Below are positions 38,740-47,317 of a stretch of DNA of 64,000 nucleotides, one piece after another. The stretch comes from a virus: the IMG/VR virus record IMGVR_UViG_3300024265_000030, positions 1 through 64,000 of that record. One strand, written 5' to 3'. Under the pieces are notes generated by a model. That model saw nothing but the letters and a program-made list of their open reading frames with translations, had not been told where the DNA came from and did not search any database. Every line of letters starts with the position of its first letter. The stretch's first letter is position 1. The position numbers and the translations under genes are program-made.

Positions 38740-38966
38740 CAGTCCTCCAGTGTATGCTCTAAATATGTTATCATATCAAATTCTGGATTAATACCGTATT
38801 GTTTACCCAGCTCTCCTTCCACATCCAATTCGTCTTTAGCTTTTATTTTTTGTATACCTTTAACAACTCTTTTTGCACTTTTCTCTTTCTTATAAACTCC
38901 TGCAATATCACCATAAGTGTCAGGATAACCTTCAATTACAGTTATAACAATATAAACTTTCATCAT
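38739..38966 (-). CDS. small hypothetical protein
   Basis: This encodes 75 residues behind AGGAGG. VYIVITVIEGYPDTYGDIAG suggests a beta hairpin, followed by a lysine-rich helix and acidic tail. ATGA overlap with the upstream gene. Confidence 0.55.
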   Translation of the reverse strand: MMKVYIVITVIEGYPDTYGDIAGVYKKEKSAKRVVKGIQKIKAKDELDVEGELGKQYGINPEFDMITYLEHTLED

Positions 38967-39292
38967 TCCTCCTGTGTGTCCGGTACTTCAAACACTCTTG
39001 TTCGAGTAACTAATTCAGTTATCAGTTCTTCTTTTGTATCAAATTCAGCACACCCTTCTATCTGTACAATAGTCCAATTACGGCCAAGAACAGGATAACA
39101 GTCTTCATTGTTTTCTCTTTGAAGATCATCAGTATTACTAGTCCTATATCTTTCTAATATGTTCTTTAATTTACTTGCAAGCGCACTTTTAGTATTAAAT
39201 ACTATTTCAGAACACTCACTCCATAGTAACTCTTGATACTCATTTTCACCGTCCTGCGTTTTTACAGTAATTAATAAATATTTCTTAGCCAT
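38963..39292 (-). CDS. hypothetical protein
   Basis: This encodes 109 residues with a conserved-looking core (YPVLGRNWTIVQIEGCAEF). It probably forms a small alpha/beta fold. Function unknown. Confidence 0.5.
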   Translation of the reverse strand: MAKKYLLITVKTQDGENEYQELLWSECSEIVFNTKSALASKLKNILERYRTSNTDDLQRENNEDCYPVLGRNWTIVQIEGCAEFDTKEELITELVTRTRVFEVPDTQEE

Positions 39293-39341
39293 TATACCTC
39301 CATAAAATAAGTTGCTTCATTAAGCTCATTTACTAATTCAG

Positions 39342-39593
39342 TTATTTATCCTCAAATGTAAATTGGTCACTTTGTAAGATTTTAAGATCACTCTCAACCG
39401 CATCCTCTTCGTTTATTTCCTCCGTAGTTTCTTCCAGAGTTATAAATGTATTTTTTAAAGAGCTGTGGTTTTCTGAAAATATATCCCGTGCAATACCTTC
39501 ACTGTTTTCGTTGATCAGTGTTTCGTCTAATAGTTCATTACCATCACAAGCATAGAGGTATGCTTTCCATGCTTTTACCAGTACCTTAGACAT
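39342..39593 (-). CDS. acidic hypothetical protein
   Basis: This encodes 83 residues. The N-terminal VKAWKAYLYACDGNELLDE then an acidic second half (EETTEEINEEDAVESD). No family. Confidence 0.5.
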   Translation of the reverse strand: MSKVLVKAWKAYLYACDGNELLDETLINENSEGIARDIFSENHSSLKNTFITLEETTEEINEEDAVESDLKILQSDQFTFEDK

Positions 39594-39741
39594 TACCTGC
39601 CCCCATGGAAGACATAACTATAATAGCTGCTTCTTTACGTGAAATTCCGCGTTTCTCATTTTCCTGTTCACATACCTCACAAGCTTTCTTGTATGTATCT
39701 CCCCAGTACCAAGGCTCTGCACAAGAACCATTACCCTTCAT
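39586..39741 (-). CDS. small cysteine protein (AEPWYWGDTYKKACEVC)
   Basis: This encodes 51 residues. GNGSCAEPWYWGDTYKKACE then VCEQENEKRG is a phage-type block with three cysteines. It is coupled through ATGA to an 11-codon ORF just upstream (MKELKFKCKKL) that could be a leader. Confidence 0.55.
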   Translation of the reverse strand: MKGNGSCAEPWYWGDTYKKACEVCEQENEKRGISRKEAAIIVMSSMGAGNV

Positions 39742-39787
39742 AATTTCTTACATTTGAATTTTAATTCTTTCATACTCTCAGCTCCTT

Positions 39788-40186
39788 TTAATTAAAACAG
39801 TTAAACCTTAGTGCTTTCTTCTTAATACCTTCACCAATATTTGTATACTCTTTATCCATTATCTGTTCAGAGTTAAGCTCCTGTTCAGAGTCGTCAACAT
39901 GATTGCGGATATAGAATATCTCACCACCATAATTAATTGTCTTACTGCTTCTTAGCCCGCCGTTAAGCATTAGTCCAAACTCAACACCATTTTCATACCC
40001 ATAGTCTCCGGCTTTATTACATATCTCTTTTAGCTGATCCAGTGAATTAACAGTAATCTGTCTTTTGAAATATTCTGTCATCTGGGCATCAGATAGTTTT
40101 GTCCAGTACCCAGGGCTAATTATAGGAAATAGTGCTTTCAGTCTGAGTATAATTTCTCGTCTACTGTACTTACTTAATTTTTTCAT
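39788..40186 (-). CDS. hypothetical protein
   Basis: This encodes 132 residues: a basic helical N-terminus (KLSKYSRREIILRLKALF), then FGLMLNGGLRSSKTINY and SEQELNSEQIMDKEYTNIGE, which look conserved. Function unknown. Confidence 0.55.
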   Translation of the reverse strand: MKKLSKYSRREIILRLKALFPIISPGYWTKLSDAQMTEYFKRQITVNSLDQLKEICNKAGDYGYENGVEFGLMLNGGLRSSKTINYGGEIFYIRNHVDDSEQELNSEQIMDKEYTNIGEGIKKKALRFNCFN

Positions 40187-40197
40187 ACTTTGCTCCT

Positions 40198-40404
40198 TTA
40201 CTGCACTATATTAAGAACATGCTGCCTAAGCTTGCCTGGTATAGCATGCCCGCTGTTTCTACTACATTTAACAGTATCATAACCGTCTGATTCATTAGCT
40301 AGTTCTGCTGCCACACCGTGTTTACTGATACGGTTTATTATAAATCCGTCATCTACTCTTTTATGTTCAAGTTCTGCTTTACAAACAGGACATTCATACT
40401 TCAT
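40198..40404 (-). CDS. small zinc-ribbon protein
   Basis: This encodes 68 residues from the ATG at 40404 (GGGGTGAGT upstream). YECPVCKAELEHKRV and a later Cys/His. No named family. Confidence 0.55.
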   Translation of the reverse strand: MKYECPVCKAELEHKRVDDGFIINRISKHGVAAELANESDGYDTVKCSRNSGHAIPGKLRQHVLNIVQ

Positions 40405-40414
40405 ACTCACCCCC

Positions 40415-40762
40415 TCAAAACATATCATTTTCTAATAAACCTTTGTCTATAAACTCAGTAATATCTTTATTGCATTTCGGACATTTAAAGATACCGTAAC
40501 TATCTCCAGTTAAACCTTTAATACTGATTTTGTGTTTACAGTGAGGACAGTCCATAAAGGGACGACTTTCAAGACCTAAGTTTGCATTAATAATACTGGT
40601 AATAGTAAATTCTTCTGTCCACTCTTTATGGCACTCATTACATATAACATTACGCCAAGCATTAATATAACTAAAACCGGTATCACTGCCAGTGGTATTT
40701 TTGCTTCCACAGTAAAGACAGGTATTTGGCATTTTCAAATATTCTTCTATATCAATATCCAT
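40415..40762 (-). CDS. double zinc-ribbon protein
   Basis: This encodes 115 residues with four CxxC pairs (CLYC, CNEC, CPHC, CPKC), two complete ribbons. It could bind nucleic acid or act as a docking protein. Confidence 0.6.
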   Translation of the reverse strand: MDIDIEEYLKMPNTCLYCGSKNTTGSDTGFSYINAWRNVICNECHKEWTEEFTITSIINANLGLESRPFMDCPHCKHKISIKGLTGDSYGIFKCPKCNKDITEFIDKGLLENDMF

Positions 40763-40778
40763 ACCGGCCTCCCTTTTT

Positions 40779-40961
40779 CTAATTTTTATACATTAAATCT
40801 TCCGCTACTGATAAATCAAACTTACCCTCAAACCAGTGCCATATTTCTTCCCTGTGTGTACCAACACCAAAATGTAAAAATCTCTGTTCTATCTCCTCGT
40901 CTTCATTTATTGGTATATCACCTAATCTTAACCATAGCTTTTTTGCTTTCGTATGCATCAT
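40779..40961 (-). CDS. conserved phage small protein (THREEIWHWFEGKFDLSVAEDL)
   Basis: This encodes 60 residues. LWLRLGDIPINEDEEIEQRF and GTHREEIWHWFEGKFDLSVA are a common phage block of unknown function. ATGA overlap with the upstream gene. Confidence 0.65.
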   Translation of the reverse strand: MMHTKAKKLWLRLGDIPINEDEEIEQRFLHFGVGTHREEIWHWFEGKFDLSVAEDLMYKN

Positions 40962-41128
40962 TTGCTGTCTGTTATATCCCAGTCTTTTATTTCAGTATCT
41001 TCGATTTCAGCATTATCAGTATTACTGATGAAGTCGTAATCCATTTCCTCAAGCACTTCGTTAATATCGATACCTTTGTTTGCTCTGATTATTAATCGTA
41101 CCTTTACATCAACATATACTTTTCTCAT
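40958..41128 (-). CDS. conserved phage small protein (YVDVKVRLIIR)
   Basis: This encodes 56 residues behind AGGAGATAAAT: YVDVKVRLIIRANKGID, EMDYDFISNTDNAEIED. The same pattern recurs in phage genomes. It is coupled to the downstream gene. Confidence 0.65.
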   Translation of the reverse strand: MRKVYVDVKVRLIIRANKGIDINEVLEEMDYDFISNTDNAEIEDTEIKDWDITDSK

Positions 41129-41151
41129 ATTTATCTCCTACATTGATTAAA

Positions 41152-41343
41152 TTATTCGCAACTTCCACAATGCTGCCAATCACAGTGATAACAGTTATTC
41201 CCGCAATAACCCATACGCTCTCCGTCTAATTCATATCCACAATCAGGACATATGGATACATTACACTTTAAACAAAAAATAGAACAACGGTCTGCTTCAT
41301 ACTTAGTTCCACATCCTTTACATATAATGGTTTCTTCATCCAT
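41152..41343 (-). CDS. cysteine-rich zinc protein
   Basis: This encodes 63 residues with 12 cysteines in CxxC pairs (CKGCGTKY, CLKC, CPDCGYEL, CGNNCYHC, CGSC). It probably binds two or three metals. Function unknown. Confidence 0.55.
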   Translation of the reverse strand: MDEETIICKGCGTKYEADRCSIFCLKCNVSICPDCGYELDGERMGYCGNNCYHCDWQHCGSCE

Positions 41344-41344
41344 C

Positions 41345-41818
41345 TTATTTGTTCCTCAATACTGCTTCTAATATTTCAACAGCTTCTATGGAACCCCATT
41401 CTTTCAGTTCATTAATTGCATATTTAATACCGTCTTTCAGTTTATCAACTTTATTATCCCAGACAATTTCCGGATGTTCAACATACCCGTCAGTATGTAT
41501 CCTGAAACTACCACCACCAAATTGGCCAGGATGCATTTTGTCACAAGTAAAAGCATTTCCAAATATAAGATAAGGAAGTTTATTTTTCTGTATAAGTTTA
41601 CCCAATGCTGTTAAAAAGGGTTCAGGCAAATTGTTTTCATCTCCGCAGCCCCCCGCATACATGTAAAAACTTTTGTGTTTTTTATAATATTCAAATGTAA
41701 ATCCGTGAATATTACATTCATCTTCAGATTGCTCTGCTAGCCTTATCAGTATATCCGCTTCCTCTTTAGTTGCTTTTAATGCCTGTGCTGGCGTACATTG
41801 CACATAGTTATTAGCCAT
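41345..41818 (-). CDS. hypothetical protein
   Basis: This encodes 157 residues. It has Ala/Glu-rich N-terminal helices, a GGCGDENN loop, LIFGNAFTCDKMHPGQFGGG and a helical C-terminus. I do not recognise a family. It shares its first base with the upstream stop. Confidence 0.55.
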   Translation of the reverse strand: MANNYVQCTPAQALKATKEEADILIRLAEQSEDECNIHGFTFEYYKKHKSFYMYAGGCGDENNLPEPFLTALGKLIQKNKLPYLIFGNAFTCDKMHPGQFGGGSFRIHTDGYVEHPEIVWDNKVDKLKDGIKYAINELKEWGSIEAVEILEAVLRNK

Positions 41819-42015
41819 CAGTCCTCCCCATTTACATGGTCAAGAAATTCTCTGTGTGTTGAGTACCTTTCAAATATCTGTTCAAGTATATCAGCTTTCA
41901 ATATCCAGTGTCCTTGTTCTACCTTTTCCCCGTGCTTAATTATTTCAACACTTTGATCATGGAATAAATCTAATACAGCCCGCTGTTCCTTTTTAGTTAG
42001 CTTATATACTCTCAT
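41818..42015 (-). CDS. small hypothetical protein
   Basis: This encodes 65 residues, charged and helical (LTKKEQRAVLDLFHDQSVEII). It overlaps the remnant gene at 42012. Confidence 0.5.
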   Translation of the reverse strand: MRVYKLTKKEQRAVLDLFHDQSVEIIKHGEKVEQGHWILKADILEQIFERYSTHREFLDHVNGED

Positions 42016-42086
42016 AAGACTTGTTCCTCAAAATCAAATATTTCAATTTCTTCATCGCTGCTGCTGTATAGACAATCACTAGTCAT
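42012..42086 (-). pseudogene. remnant resembling the C-terminus of the 36473 gene
   Basis: This is 24 codons ending LYSSSDEEIEIFDFEEQVL, which parallels LYDNKEAEIEIFDFEE at the end of the product of 36473. The rest of that gene is missing, so this looks like a truncated second copy or a minimal peptide. Confidence 0.5.
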
Positions 42087-42264
42087 GTTTTTCCTCTACA
42101 ACATGACCACATTCACCACAGCAGTAACAAGAGCTATAGTCTTTTCCAATGCTCAACTTAGCATAACACTTACCATCCCAAGCCCTAGGCTCAACATAGC
42201 GGGTATATATTTTATCAACTTTATCTGGATATTTTTTGCATTTTGGACAGTATAAGTATTTCAC
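42079..42264 (-). CDS. zinc-ribbon protein (RYVEPRAWDGKCY)
   Basis: This encodes 61 residues: LYCPKCKKYPDKV and CYCCGECGHVVEEK frame RYVEPRAWDGKCY. I know this combination from phage genomes without a function. It shares its first base with the upstream stop. Confidence 0.6.
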   Translation of the reverse strand: MKYLYCPKCKKYPDKVDKIYTRYVEPRAWDGKCYAKLSIGKDYSSCYCCGECGHVVEEKHD

Positions 42265-43301
42265 TATTCACCTCTCGTTACTAATTGCTTTTTGTCAACA
42301 CCGGCAGCAGCCAGCATTTTCTGCATAAAGGCTACTTGTTTATAACTGTCAATTTCTTCTGTACCTTCTGGAACAAGACCGAAATACTCACCTTGAAAAC
42401 CGGCCATAACTTCACCTGGCGAGTCTTTATAATCATCAAAGTCATCACTCTTAACTGCTCTGCAAAATAATTCAGGCCTGAACCAGTATTTAACGGGTAG
42501 CTTTTGTATATTACCGACACTGATTTGAACATACCCAAGATTATGAAAACCACTTGTATCTCTCCATTTCCAGTTTTCCCGTACAATGTTCATTACAATT
42601 CGTGCTTTATTGATAAACTGTTTTGTATATTCTGCAGCATAACCGGCATATGTTTTCTCAAAACCAAATACACGGCGTGTATCATCATCAACATCTTTCA
42701 ATATTTCCCGATTTATCTCGTTCATTAATTTTGTCTTTGAGTTTATAAACGAAATAAATGTCCAGTGTCTTATACGTTCTTCCAAATCTTTAATATCCGG
42801 TAACACTCTACCTTCACGAATATACACTTGTGGACAAAGCAAAAACTCACCTTCATCACGCAAGGTTATTTTTGTATTCGGTAACTCTTTAGATATTTGA
42901 ATGAGTGTTAAATATACCATCATAGCATTTAGTTCATTACCGCCGACTTTGGTAGACCCACTTGTTTTACTCCGGTCATCATCTTTGAGATAAACTAACT
43001 TTTCCGATGCAAGCTGTTTCACAATGTCAATATGATTTTTACCTTCACTCCCAAGCTCATTGTATCTCTTTTCAATATGTTCCTCGCTTTCAGCTTTTCC
43101 TTCACCTTCTATATTCCAGCTTTTTTCTTTCCAGTAAGGATAATAGCCGTACACATCAAGGTCGAAATTTTCGCAAGTCCATAGCTTACCAACCTCTCCC
43201 GTGTTTAATCTTTGTGAATTATCAAATATGTAAAGTGCTTCTCTATCAGTAAAACTCTTTCCGTTCAACTTCTCAATATCATAGTGTAATGTTCTTCCCA
43301 T
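42264..43301 (-). CDS. large hypothetical phage protein
   Basis: This encodes 345 residues, the longest gene of this section. It is mainly alpha/beta, aromatic and acidic (FDLDVYGYYPYWKEKSWNIE; HWTFISFINSKTKLMNEINR). It has no helicase, nuclease or cysteine motif that I can see. Neighbouring small genes share its direction and overlap it. Confidence 0.6.
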   Translation of the reverse strand: MGRTLHYDIEKLNGKSFTDREALYIFDNSQRLNTGEVGKLWTCENFDLDVYGYYPYWKEKSWNIEGEGKAESEEHIEKRYNELGSEGKNHIDIVKQLASEKLVYLKDDDRSKTSGSTKVGGNELNAMMVYLTLIQISKELPNTKITLRDEGEFLLCPQVYIREGRVLPDIKDLEERIRHWTFISFINSKTKLMNEINREILKDVDDDTRRVFGFEKTYAGYAAEYTKQFINKARIVMNIVRENWKWRDTSGFHNLGYVQISVGNIQKLPVKYWFRPELFCRAVKSDDFDDYKDSPGEVMAGFQGEYFGLVPEGTEEIDSYKQVAFMQKMLAAAGVDKKQLVTRGE

Positions 43302-43311
43302 CCTTTACCCC

Positions 43312-43531
43312 CTAATTTAAAATACTTGATTCTTTTGCAATTATTCTAAGTTTATTACCAGTTAATTTCTTCCGTAACCATTTATGATATTTTTTTATCA
43401 TCAGTAGTATTAATACCGAACTGCTCAGGTATTGAAGTACCTTCCATATAAACTGCTACATACAATCCTATTTCATATAGTTGAGTAATAACTTTGATTC
43501 TCTTCTTTTTATCTACGTAAGTCGTTACCAT
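43312..43531 (-). pseudogene. small gene with a +1 frameshift at an A7 run
   Basis: MVTTYVDKKKRIKVITQLYE ... FGINTTDDKKIS ends early. With one A fewer in the A7 run near 43395 the frame continues YHKWLRKKLTGNKLRIIAK to a stop at 43312, giving about 72 residues. The length is 3n+1. It overlaps the upstream gene by 23 bases. Confidence 0.7.
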
Positions 43532-43715
43532 ACTTGCTCCTGTTAATCTTTTTATTTAAGTCTGCCTCGTCAATTAATACTTCTTGCAAATCATCATCAA
43601 GCCACATCAAACAACCTTCTTTTTGACATAGAGGACAGTCCTCCCTACCTATATCAACAAATAATTCTGTATCACAATTATTGCATCTTACATAATCAGC
43701 CCAATTTTCACCCAT
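43509..43715 (-). CDS. zinc-ribbon protein
   Basis: This encodes 68 residues: YVRCNNCDTELFVDIG, DCPLCQKEGCLMWLDDD form a classic four-Cys ribbon, followed by an acidic helix. It overlaps both neighbours. Confidence 0.6.
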   Translation of the reverse strand: MGENWADYVRCNNCDTELFVDIGREDCPLCQKEGCLMWLDDDLQEVLIDEADLNKKINRSKYGNDLRR

Positions 43716-43914
43716 TTTTATGCTCAGCTAAGTAATCATCCACTTTTCGTAGGTGATAAAATACATGGTTTTTATCTGGTAGATTTTCAATATTCTCATA
43801 TTGCGGGTCATCAGTATCAATACCAGTTATTTCTTCATAATGCGCACATTCTTCTGAATAAGAATAACTGATAATCTCGATTATAGATTTTATAATATCA
43901 TTTGGTATTTCCAT
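43708..43914 (-). CDS. small conserved protein
   Basis: This encodes 68 residues from the ATG at 43914 (GGAGG upstream); longer starts fall inside the next gene. HYEEITGIDTDDPQYENIEN and HVFYHLRKVDDYLAEH look conserved. Function unknown. Confidence 0.55.
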   Translation of the reverse strand: MEIPNDIIKSIIEIISYSYSEECAHYEEITGIDTDDPQYENIENLPDKNHVFYHLRKVDDYLAEHKNG

Positions 43915-44089
43915 CATTATCCTCCGTGTAATAACCCTTATCATCAGTATTAACGAGTTGACCCTCAAAGTATGTGTTATTTTCATAAAACCCAATAACT
44001 TGAAATTTACCGTTTTCATCAAGTATAAGAAGTGCTCCGATAGAGAATATCTTGTCACCAGCTTTTAAGTAATGTTTTTTACTTGTCAT
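43898..44089 (-). CDS. small hypothetical protein next to a repeated element
   Basis: This encodes 63 residues, beta-rich (FSIGALLILDENGKFQVIGFY). The start has AAGGAG upstream, and only 14 bases separate the ATG from the repeated element at 44104, so any transcript from it would have a very short leader. Confidence 0.55.
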   Translation of the reverse strand: MTSKKHYLKAGDKIFSIGALLILDENGKFQVIGFYENNTYFEGQLVNTDDKGYYTEDNDGNTK

Positions 44090-44103
44090 ACTTTTGCTCC
44101 TTC

Positions 44104-44136
44104 TGTACTAAAGCTGACTTCCGCCAGTTTGTCTCA
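44104..44136 (-). promoter_or_regulatory. repeated element, copy 2
   Basis: Forward: TGTACTAAAGCTGACTTCCG, then CCAGTTTGTCTCA. The end overlaps the stop codon of the gene at 44134, so the element sits exactly between two genes. Confidence 0.65.
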
Positions 44137-44310
44137 AGCCAGCAGAAATTGCTTACCGGTTTTCTTACTGTAACCGAATAAACAACCGTTACCATTGCCT
44201 TCTTCATCACAACTGGCATATATAACTACGCCATTATCAAACTCAATAGCTGTTGTCGGATTATATGTATCGTTTTCCCAACCTTCATTTGCTAATTCTT
44301 TATCGGTCAT
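44134..44310 (-). CDS. small phage protein
   Basis: This encodes 58 residues. DKELANEGWENDTYNPTTAI then VVIYASCDEEGNGNGCLFGY resembles phage proteins of unknown function. Its stop lies inside repeated element copy 2. Confidence 0.55.
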   Translation of the reverse strand: MTDKELANEGWENDTYNPTTAIEFDNGVVIYASCDEEGNGNGCLFGYSKKTGKQFLLA

Positions 44311-44349
44311 TGGCCGTACCTTTATATGTTCTGGCTATTATATTTTCCA

Positions 44350-44580
44350 CTATACTAACTCCTTTAAATCGGGTATTGTAACTTGGTCAGGGTTTTCCTT
44401 TGTTCCTACAAATACTGAATACCCTATATCGTCAAGTTTATAACCAATCCCTAATAGAAAATCAACTGCTTCTCTTTTTGATTTAAACTTTCTTATATTA
44501 CCGTTTTCACTGTCAAGAAGAAATTCTTTAGAGTTTAATGTGATGTTCTCAATGTGTTTGCTTATAACAATATTAAGCAC
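44350..44580 (-). CDS. small hypothetical protein
   Basis: This encodes 76 residues: SKREAVDFLLGIGYKLDDIG and a beta-rich end. No family. It overlaps the upstream gene by 8 bases. Confidence 0.5.
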   Translation of the reverse strand: MLNIVISKHIENITLNSKEFLLDSENGNIRKFKSKREAVDFLLGIGYKLDDIGYSVFVGTKENPDQVTIPDLKELV

Positions 44581-45271
44581 TTATTGCCTCCCTTATTTCA
44601 AGAGGAGCATTACCTTTTATCTGTGCTTTGAGCTTTTTATTATGTTCCTCTAACTTATTTTTTATCTCACAGTTAATCTCACCTTTAGCTGAAGGAAGTA
44701 AATCGCTCTTTTCAAAATCATATCCGTAGTATCCCCAGCAACCACCTTTCTCATTACCTTCCGGATCTTCAATCATATACCCATATACATCGCCTGCACA
44801 GTACTGGTCATAGGTTTCTACTTCAGCAGTTAATACCTGTTTAGCTTTCTCAAGCATAACTTTTGATACTCTTTTGGAGCTACATTTACCGTCTTTATAA
44901 CTGCCACAACATTCCAGTATTTTCTTTCTGGTAGTATAGGTAAACCCTATCTGCCCACTGTCAAAATGTGCGTGCCCCTGTGGTAGTCCGCACCCATAAA
45001 AATTACCGATTTTAATATGAATACCGGAATGGTCATACATATAAAGCGGAGAAATCAAGACAGCTCCTTCCTCAACAAGATACTTATACAATTCTTCCCA
45101 ACTGTCAAACATATCAGATGTGAGCTTTGTTTTATCTCCCAGTGTGTGTCTCCCATGAAAGCAAACCATAACCCCAAGATTATCCCATTCTCGTGGACTT
45201 TCATTAATAGTGTCATCAGGATAAATGTTAATCTTATAACCTTTGTGTTCAATTGTTTTTATACTATCCAT
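44573..45271 (-). CDS. conserved phage protein (ESPREWDNLGVMVCFHGRHTLGD)
   Basis: This encodes 232 residues from the ATG at 45271 behind AAAGGAG. The blocks ESPREWDNLGVMVCFHGR and LYMYDHSGIHIKIG, then SGQIGFTYTT, recur in phages and mobile elements. A fold or function is not known to me. The C-terminal 60 residues are lysine-rich and helical. Confidence 0.7.
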   Translation of the reverse strand: MDSIKTIEHKGYKINIYPDDTINESPREWDNLGVMVCFHGRHTLGDKTKLTSDMFDSWEELYKYLVEEGAVLISPLYMYDHSGIHIKIGNFYGCGLPQGHAHFDSGQIGFTYTTRKKILECCGSYKDGKCSSKRVSKVMLEKAKQVLTAEVETYDQYCAGDVYGYMIEDPEGNEKGGCWGYYGYDFEKSDLLPSAKGEINCEIKNKLEEHNKKLKAQIKGNAPLEIREAISA

Positions 45272-45272
45272 A

Positions 45273-45980
45273 TTATGCTCCTTTGTTTTTGTTATACCAT
45301 TTAATAAACTCAACCACTGCTTTGTAAACTGCTTTTTGTGTACTTTCACCATGTTCCATTACAATAGTTTTATTTGAGCGCAATTTAAGTATATCGCAAT
45401 GACATTTGGTTATTCTAACCATATAATCACGCATATCTTGTATCTTCTCTGCTACAGGCATTAACCAACCCCATGAAGTATCATAATCATCATGCCTAAA
45501 ATCCGTGTATTCCACACCCATAAACTCTGCTATAAGTTTATTATCTTTGTTCATATTAGCTACTGTTTGTTTATACCACTTAATAAACGTAACTACGGTT
45601 TCAAAAGTAGCTTGTAGCTTATTTGTACTTTGACACCATATCCACTTTTTTAATATGACTTCTTTTGTTCCACCATCATCTAAGTCCTCATCATAAAAAG
45701 TATCTACTCCACATCCATTTTTTCTTATATTTACAACAAAAGAAGTATACTCATTTATTTTTAATGTTTCTATCTTCTCAACTACCGGCATTAACCAATC
45801 CCATGAAGAGTGGTAGCTTGTTGATTTACAAAAATCTTGTATAACCTTTTCAGGAGTAGAGCCTGTAACTGATAACCAGGGCTGTTTTGACAGGCTATAA
45901 CAATCGGGATTTACTAATGTGGGTTTCAAACCCATAAACTCTACTATTAATTTGTATTCAGCTGTATTCATACTATCCAC
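45273..45980 (-). CDS. internally duplicated phage protein (SWDWLMPVVEKI)
   Basis: This encodes 235 residues from the GTG at 45980. Two halves each contain KLIVEFMG/KLIAEFMG, SSWDWLMPVVEKI/TSWGWLMPVAEKI and FIKWY near the end, so it is a fusion of two copies of a phage domain normally found singly. The copies have diverged. Function unknown. Confidence 0.7.
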   Translation of the reverse strand: MDSMNTAEYKLIVEFMGLKPTLVNPDCYSLSKQPWLSVTGSTPEKVIQDFCKSTSYHSSWDWLMPVVEKIETLKINEYTSFVVNIRKNGCGVDTFYDEDLDDGGTKEVILKKWIWCQSTNKLQATFETVVTFIKWYKQTVANMNKDNKLIAEFMGVEYTDFRHDDYDTSWGWLMPVAEKIQDMRDYMVRITKCHCDILKLRSNKTIVMEHGESTQKAVYKAVVEFIKWYNKNKGA

Positions 45981-46587
45981 TTACAGCCTCCTTTAGTTTT
46001 ATATACTCATTGGCATATATACTCTCTATTACTTTGTCGTAAAAATAGTCTTCATCAAGATATTCTGTATCGCAGTAGAATTGTAAAATAGCGCCCAAGT
46101 GATGAGTACCTAAATTACTATAATTCTCTGTTTTATTTTTCCAATCTAAAGGTGAGTTAGAATAACCAGGTATAAACCCGTCACAACCAGTATAGTGTGA
46201 CACAAGATAGTTCAACCACTCATCTTTGTGTTTTTTCAGATAATTAATAATCCATTTCTGTAGAGAAGTTTTACTGTGTACGTGTATCTCAATATCTATT
46301 GCGTCATTTCTGAAATTATATTCTTTCGGAGAAATAACCTGCTGCATAACAATCTTTTTAATTGCAGGTATCCCTTCACTTAGAGTAGCTGATAAAATAT
46401 CAACAAACCTTGTGCACACATCTTTTTCGTATGCTCTATAGTCTATATCCAGGTCATCATAAGTATATTCTTTTCCTTTTGGCGCATTTTCATTTAAGTA
46501 TTGAAGTTCATCTTCATCACCATTAAATTCCCAGATAGTATTATAAAATCCACTGAATACCGGAGCCCATGTTTCTATTTTATTCAT
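45973..46587 (-). CDS. conserved phage protein
   Basis: This encodes 204 residues. ETWAPVFSGFYNTIWEFN and the Asp-rich KEYTYDDLDIDY match recurrent phage proteins of unknown function. It overlaps the duplicated gene downstream. Confidence 0.6.
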   Translation of the reverse strand: MNKIETWAPVFSGFYNTIWEFNGDEDELQYLNENAPKGKEYTYDDLDIDYRAYEKDVCTRFVDILSATLSEGIPAIKKIVMQQVISPKEYNFRNDAIDIEIHVHSKTSLQKWIINYLKKHKDEWLNYLVSHYTGCDGFIPGYSNSPLDWKNKTENYSNLGTHHLGAILQFYCDTEYLDEDYFYDKVIESIYANEYIKLKEAVSG

Positions 46588-46590
46588 TTC

Positions 46591-46929
46591 TTAGTCCCTC
46601 CCTTTTAATCGTTTTATATTAAATCGTTTATACTCCTCAACAGAGTATTTATCTTTAGCTTTTCGTATTGCACCTTTCCGAGTATATGCTTTTATGAACT
46701 GACAGGAACAGCTGTCACCATAAAAGAAAGTCCATTCACGTCTATATACCCAGAGAGGCAGTACACGAAATAATCCCTGACCGTTAATAAAATGTTCATG
46801 TGTATAATCATAATTACAGTACACGTATAACCAGCCTTGCTCAATAGTAATTCTACCTCTGTGCAGTTTTAATTGGTCGATTAATATATAATGCAGAGCA
46901 ATAACACACAGTAGTATAGTGATAATCAT
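46591..46929 (-). CDS. small membrane-associated protein
   Basis: This encodes 112 residues with a hydrophobic N-terminus (MIITILLCVIALHYILI), then an aromatic domain with Cys residues (WTFFYGDSCSCQF) and a basic tail. No family. Confidence 0.5.
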   Translation of the reverse strand: MIITILLCVIALHYILIDQLKLHRGRITIEQGWLYVYCNYDYTHEHFINGQGLFRVLPLWVYRREWTFFYGDSCSCQFIKAYTRKGAIRKAKDKYSVEEYKRFNIKRLKGRD

Positions 46930-47141
46930 TTGTTCACTCGCTTCTCAAATTGTTCTTGATTTTCAACATACCAAATACCTTTTAATCTTTTACAGATTTT
47001 ACCAACATCTTGTTTTAATACACGCCCTAATGGTTCAAATAGGTATTCAGTATGTGTATGCCGACAATGCTCACATTCAACTTTTATTGGAAAATTATCC
47101 CTACGCCCAACATCTTGTTGTTTAATTATATATCGATTCAT
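46926..47141 (-). CDS. small CxxC protein
   Basis: This encodes 71 residues: VECEHCRHTHTEYLFEPLGR, with Lys-rich ends. ATGA overlap with the gene downstream. Function unknown. Confidence 0.55.
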   Translation of the reverse strand: MNRYIIKQQDVGRRDNFPIKVECEHCRHTHTEYLFEPLGRVLKQDVGKICKRLKGIWYVENQEQFEKRVNK

Positions 47142-47317
47142 TTACATATCCTCATTATATCAACAAACATTATACCAACAAGCATTATATCACCGTTCCA
47201 TTTTATATTATCTGGATTATCCTCGTAATATATTCTGCCCCACTGCTCCTGTATGTAATTATAATCACCTTGAAAGATAATTCCATTCTTATCGATTATT
47301 GCATATTGGCCTTTCAT
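47138..47317 (-). CDS. small hypothetical protein
   Basis: This encodes 59 residues from the ATG at 47317 (AAGGAG upstream); a longer start overlaps the next gene. YAIIDKNGIIFQGDY, then a hydrophobic end (MLVGIMFVDIM). No family. Confidence 0.5.
   Translation of the reverse strand: MKGQYAIIDKNGIIFQGDYNYIQEQWGRIYYEDNPDNIKWNGDIMLVGIMFVDIMRICK

Noticed and set aside
44104-44136. Calling the repeated element a simple sigma70 promoter
   Set aside because: At this copy the predicted start would fall on the ribosome site of the next gene, so its role may be different or broader.
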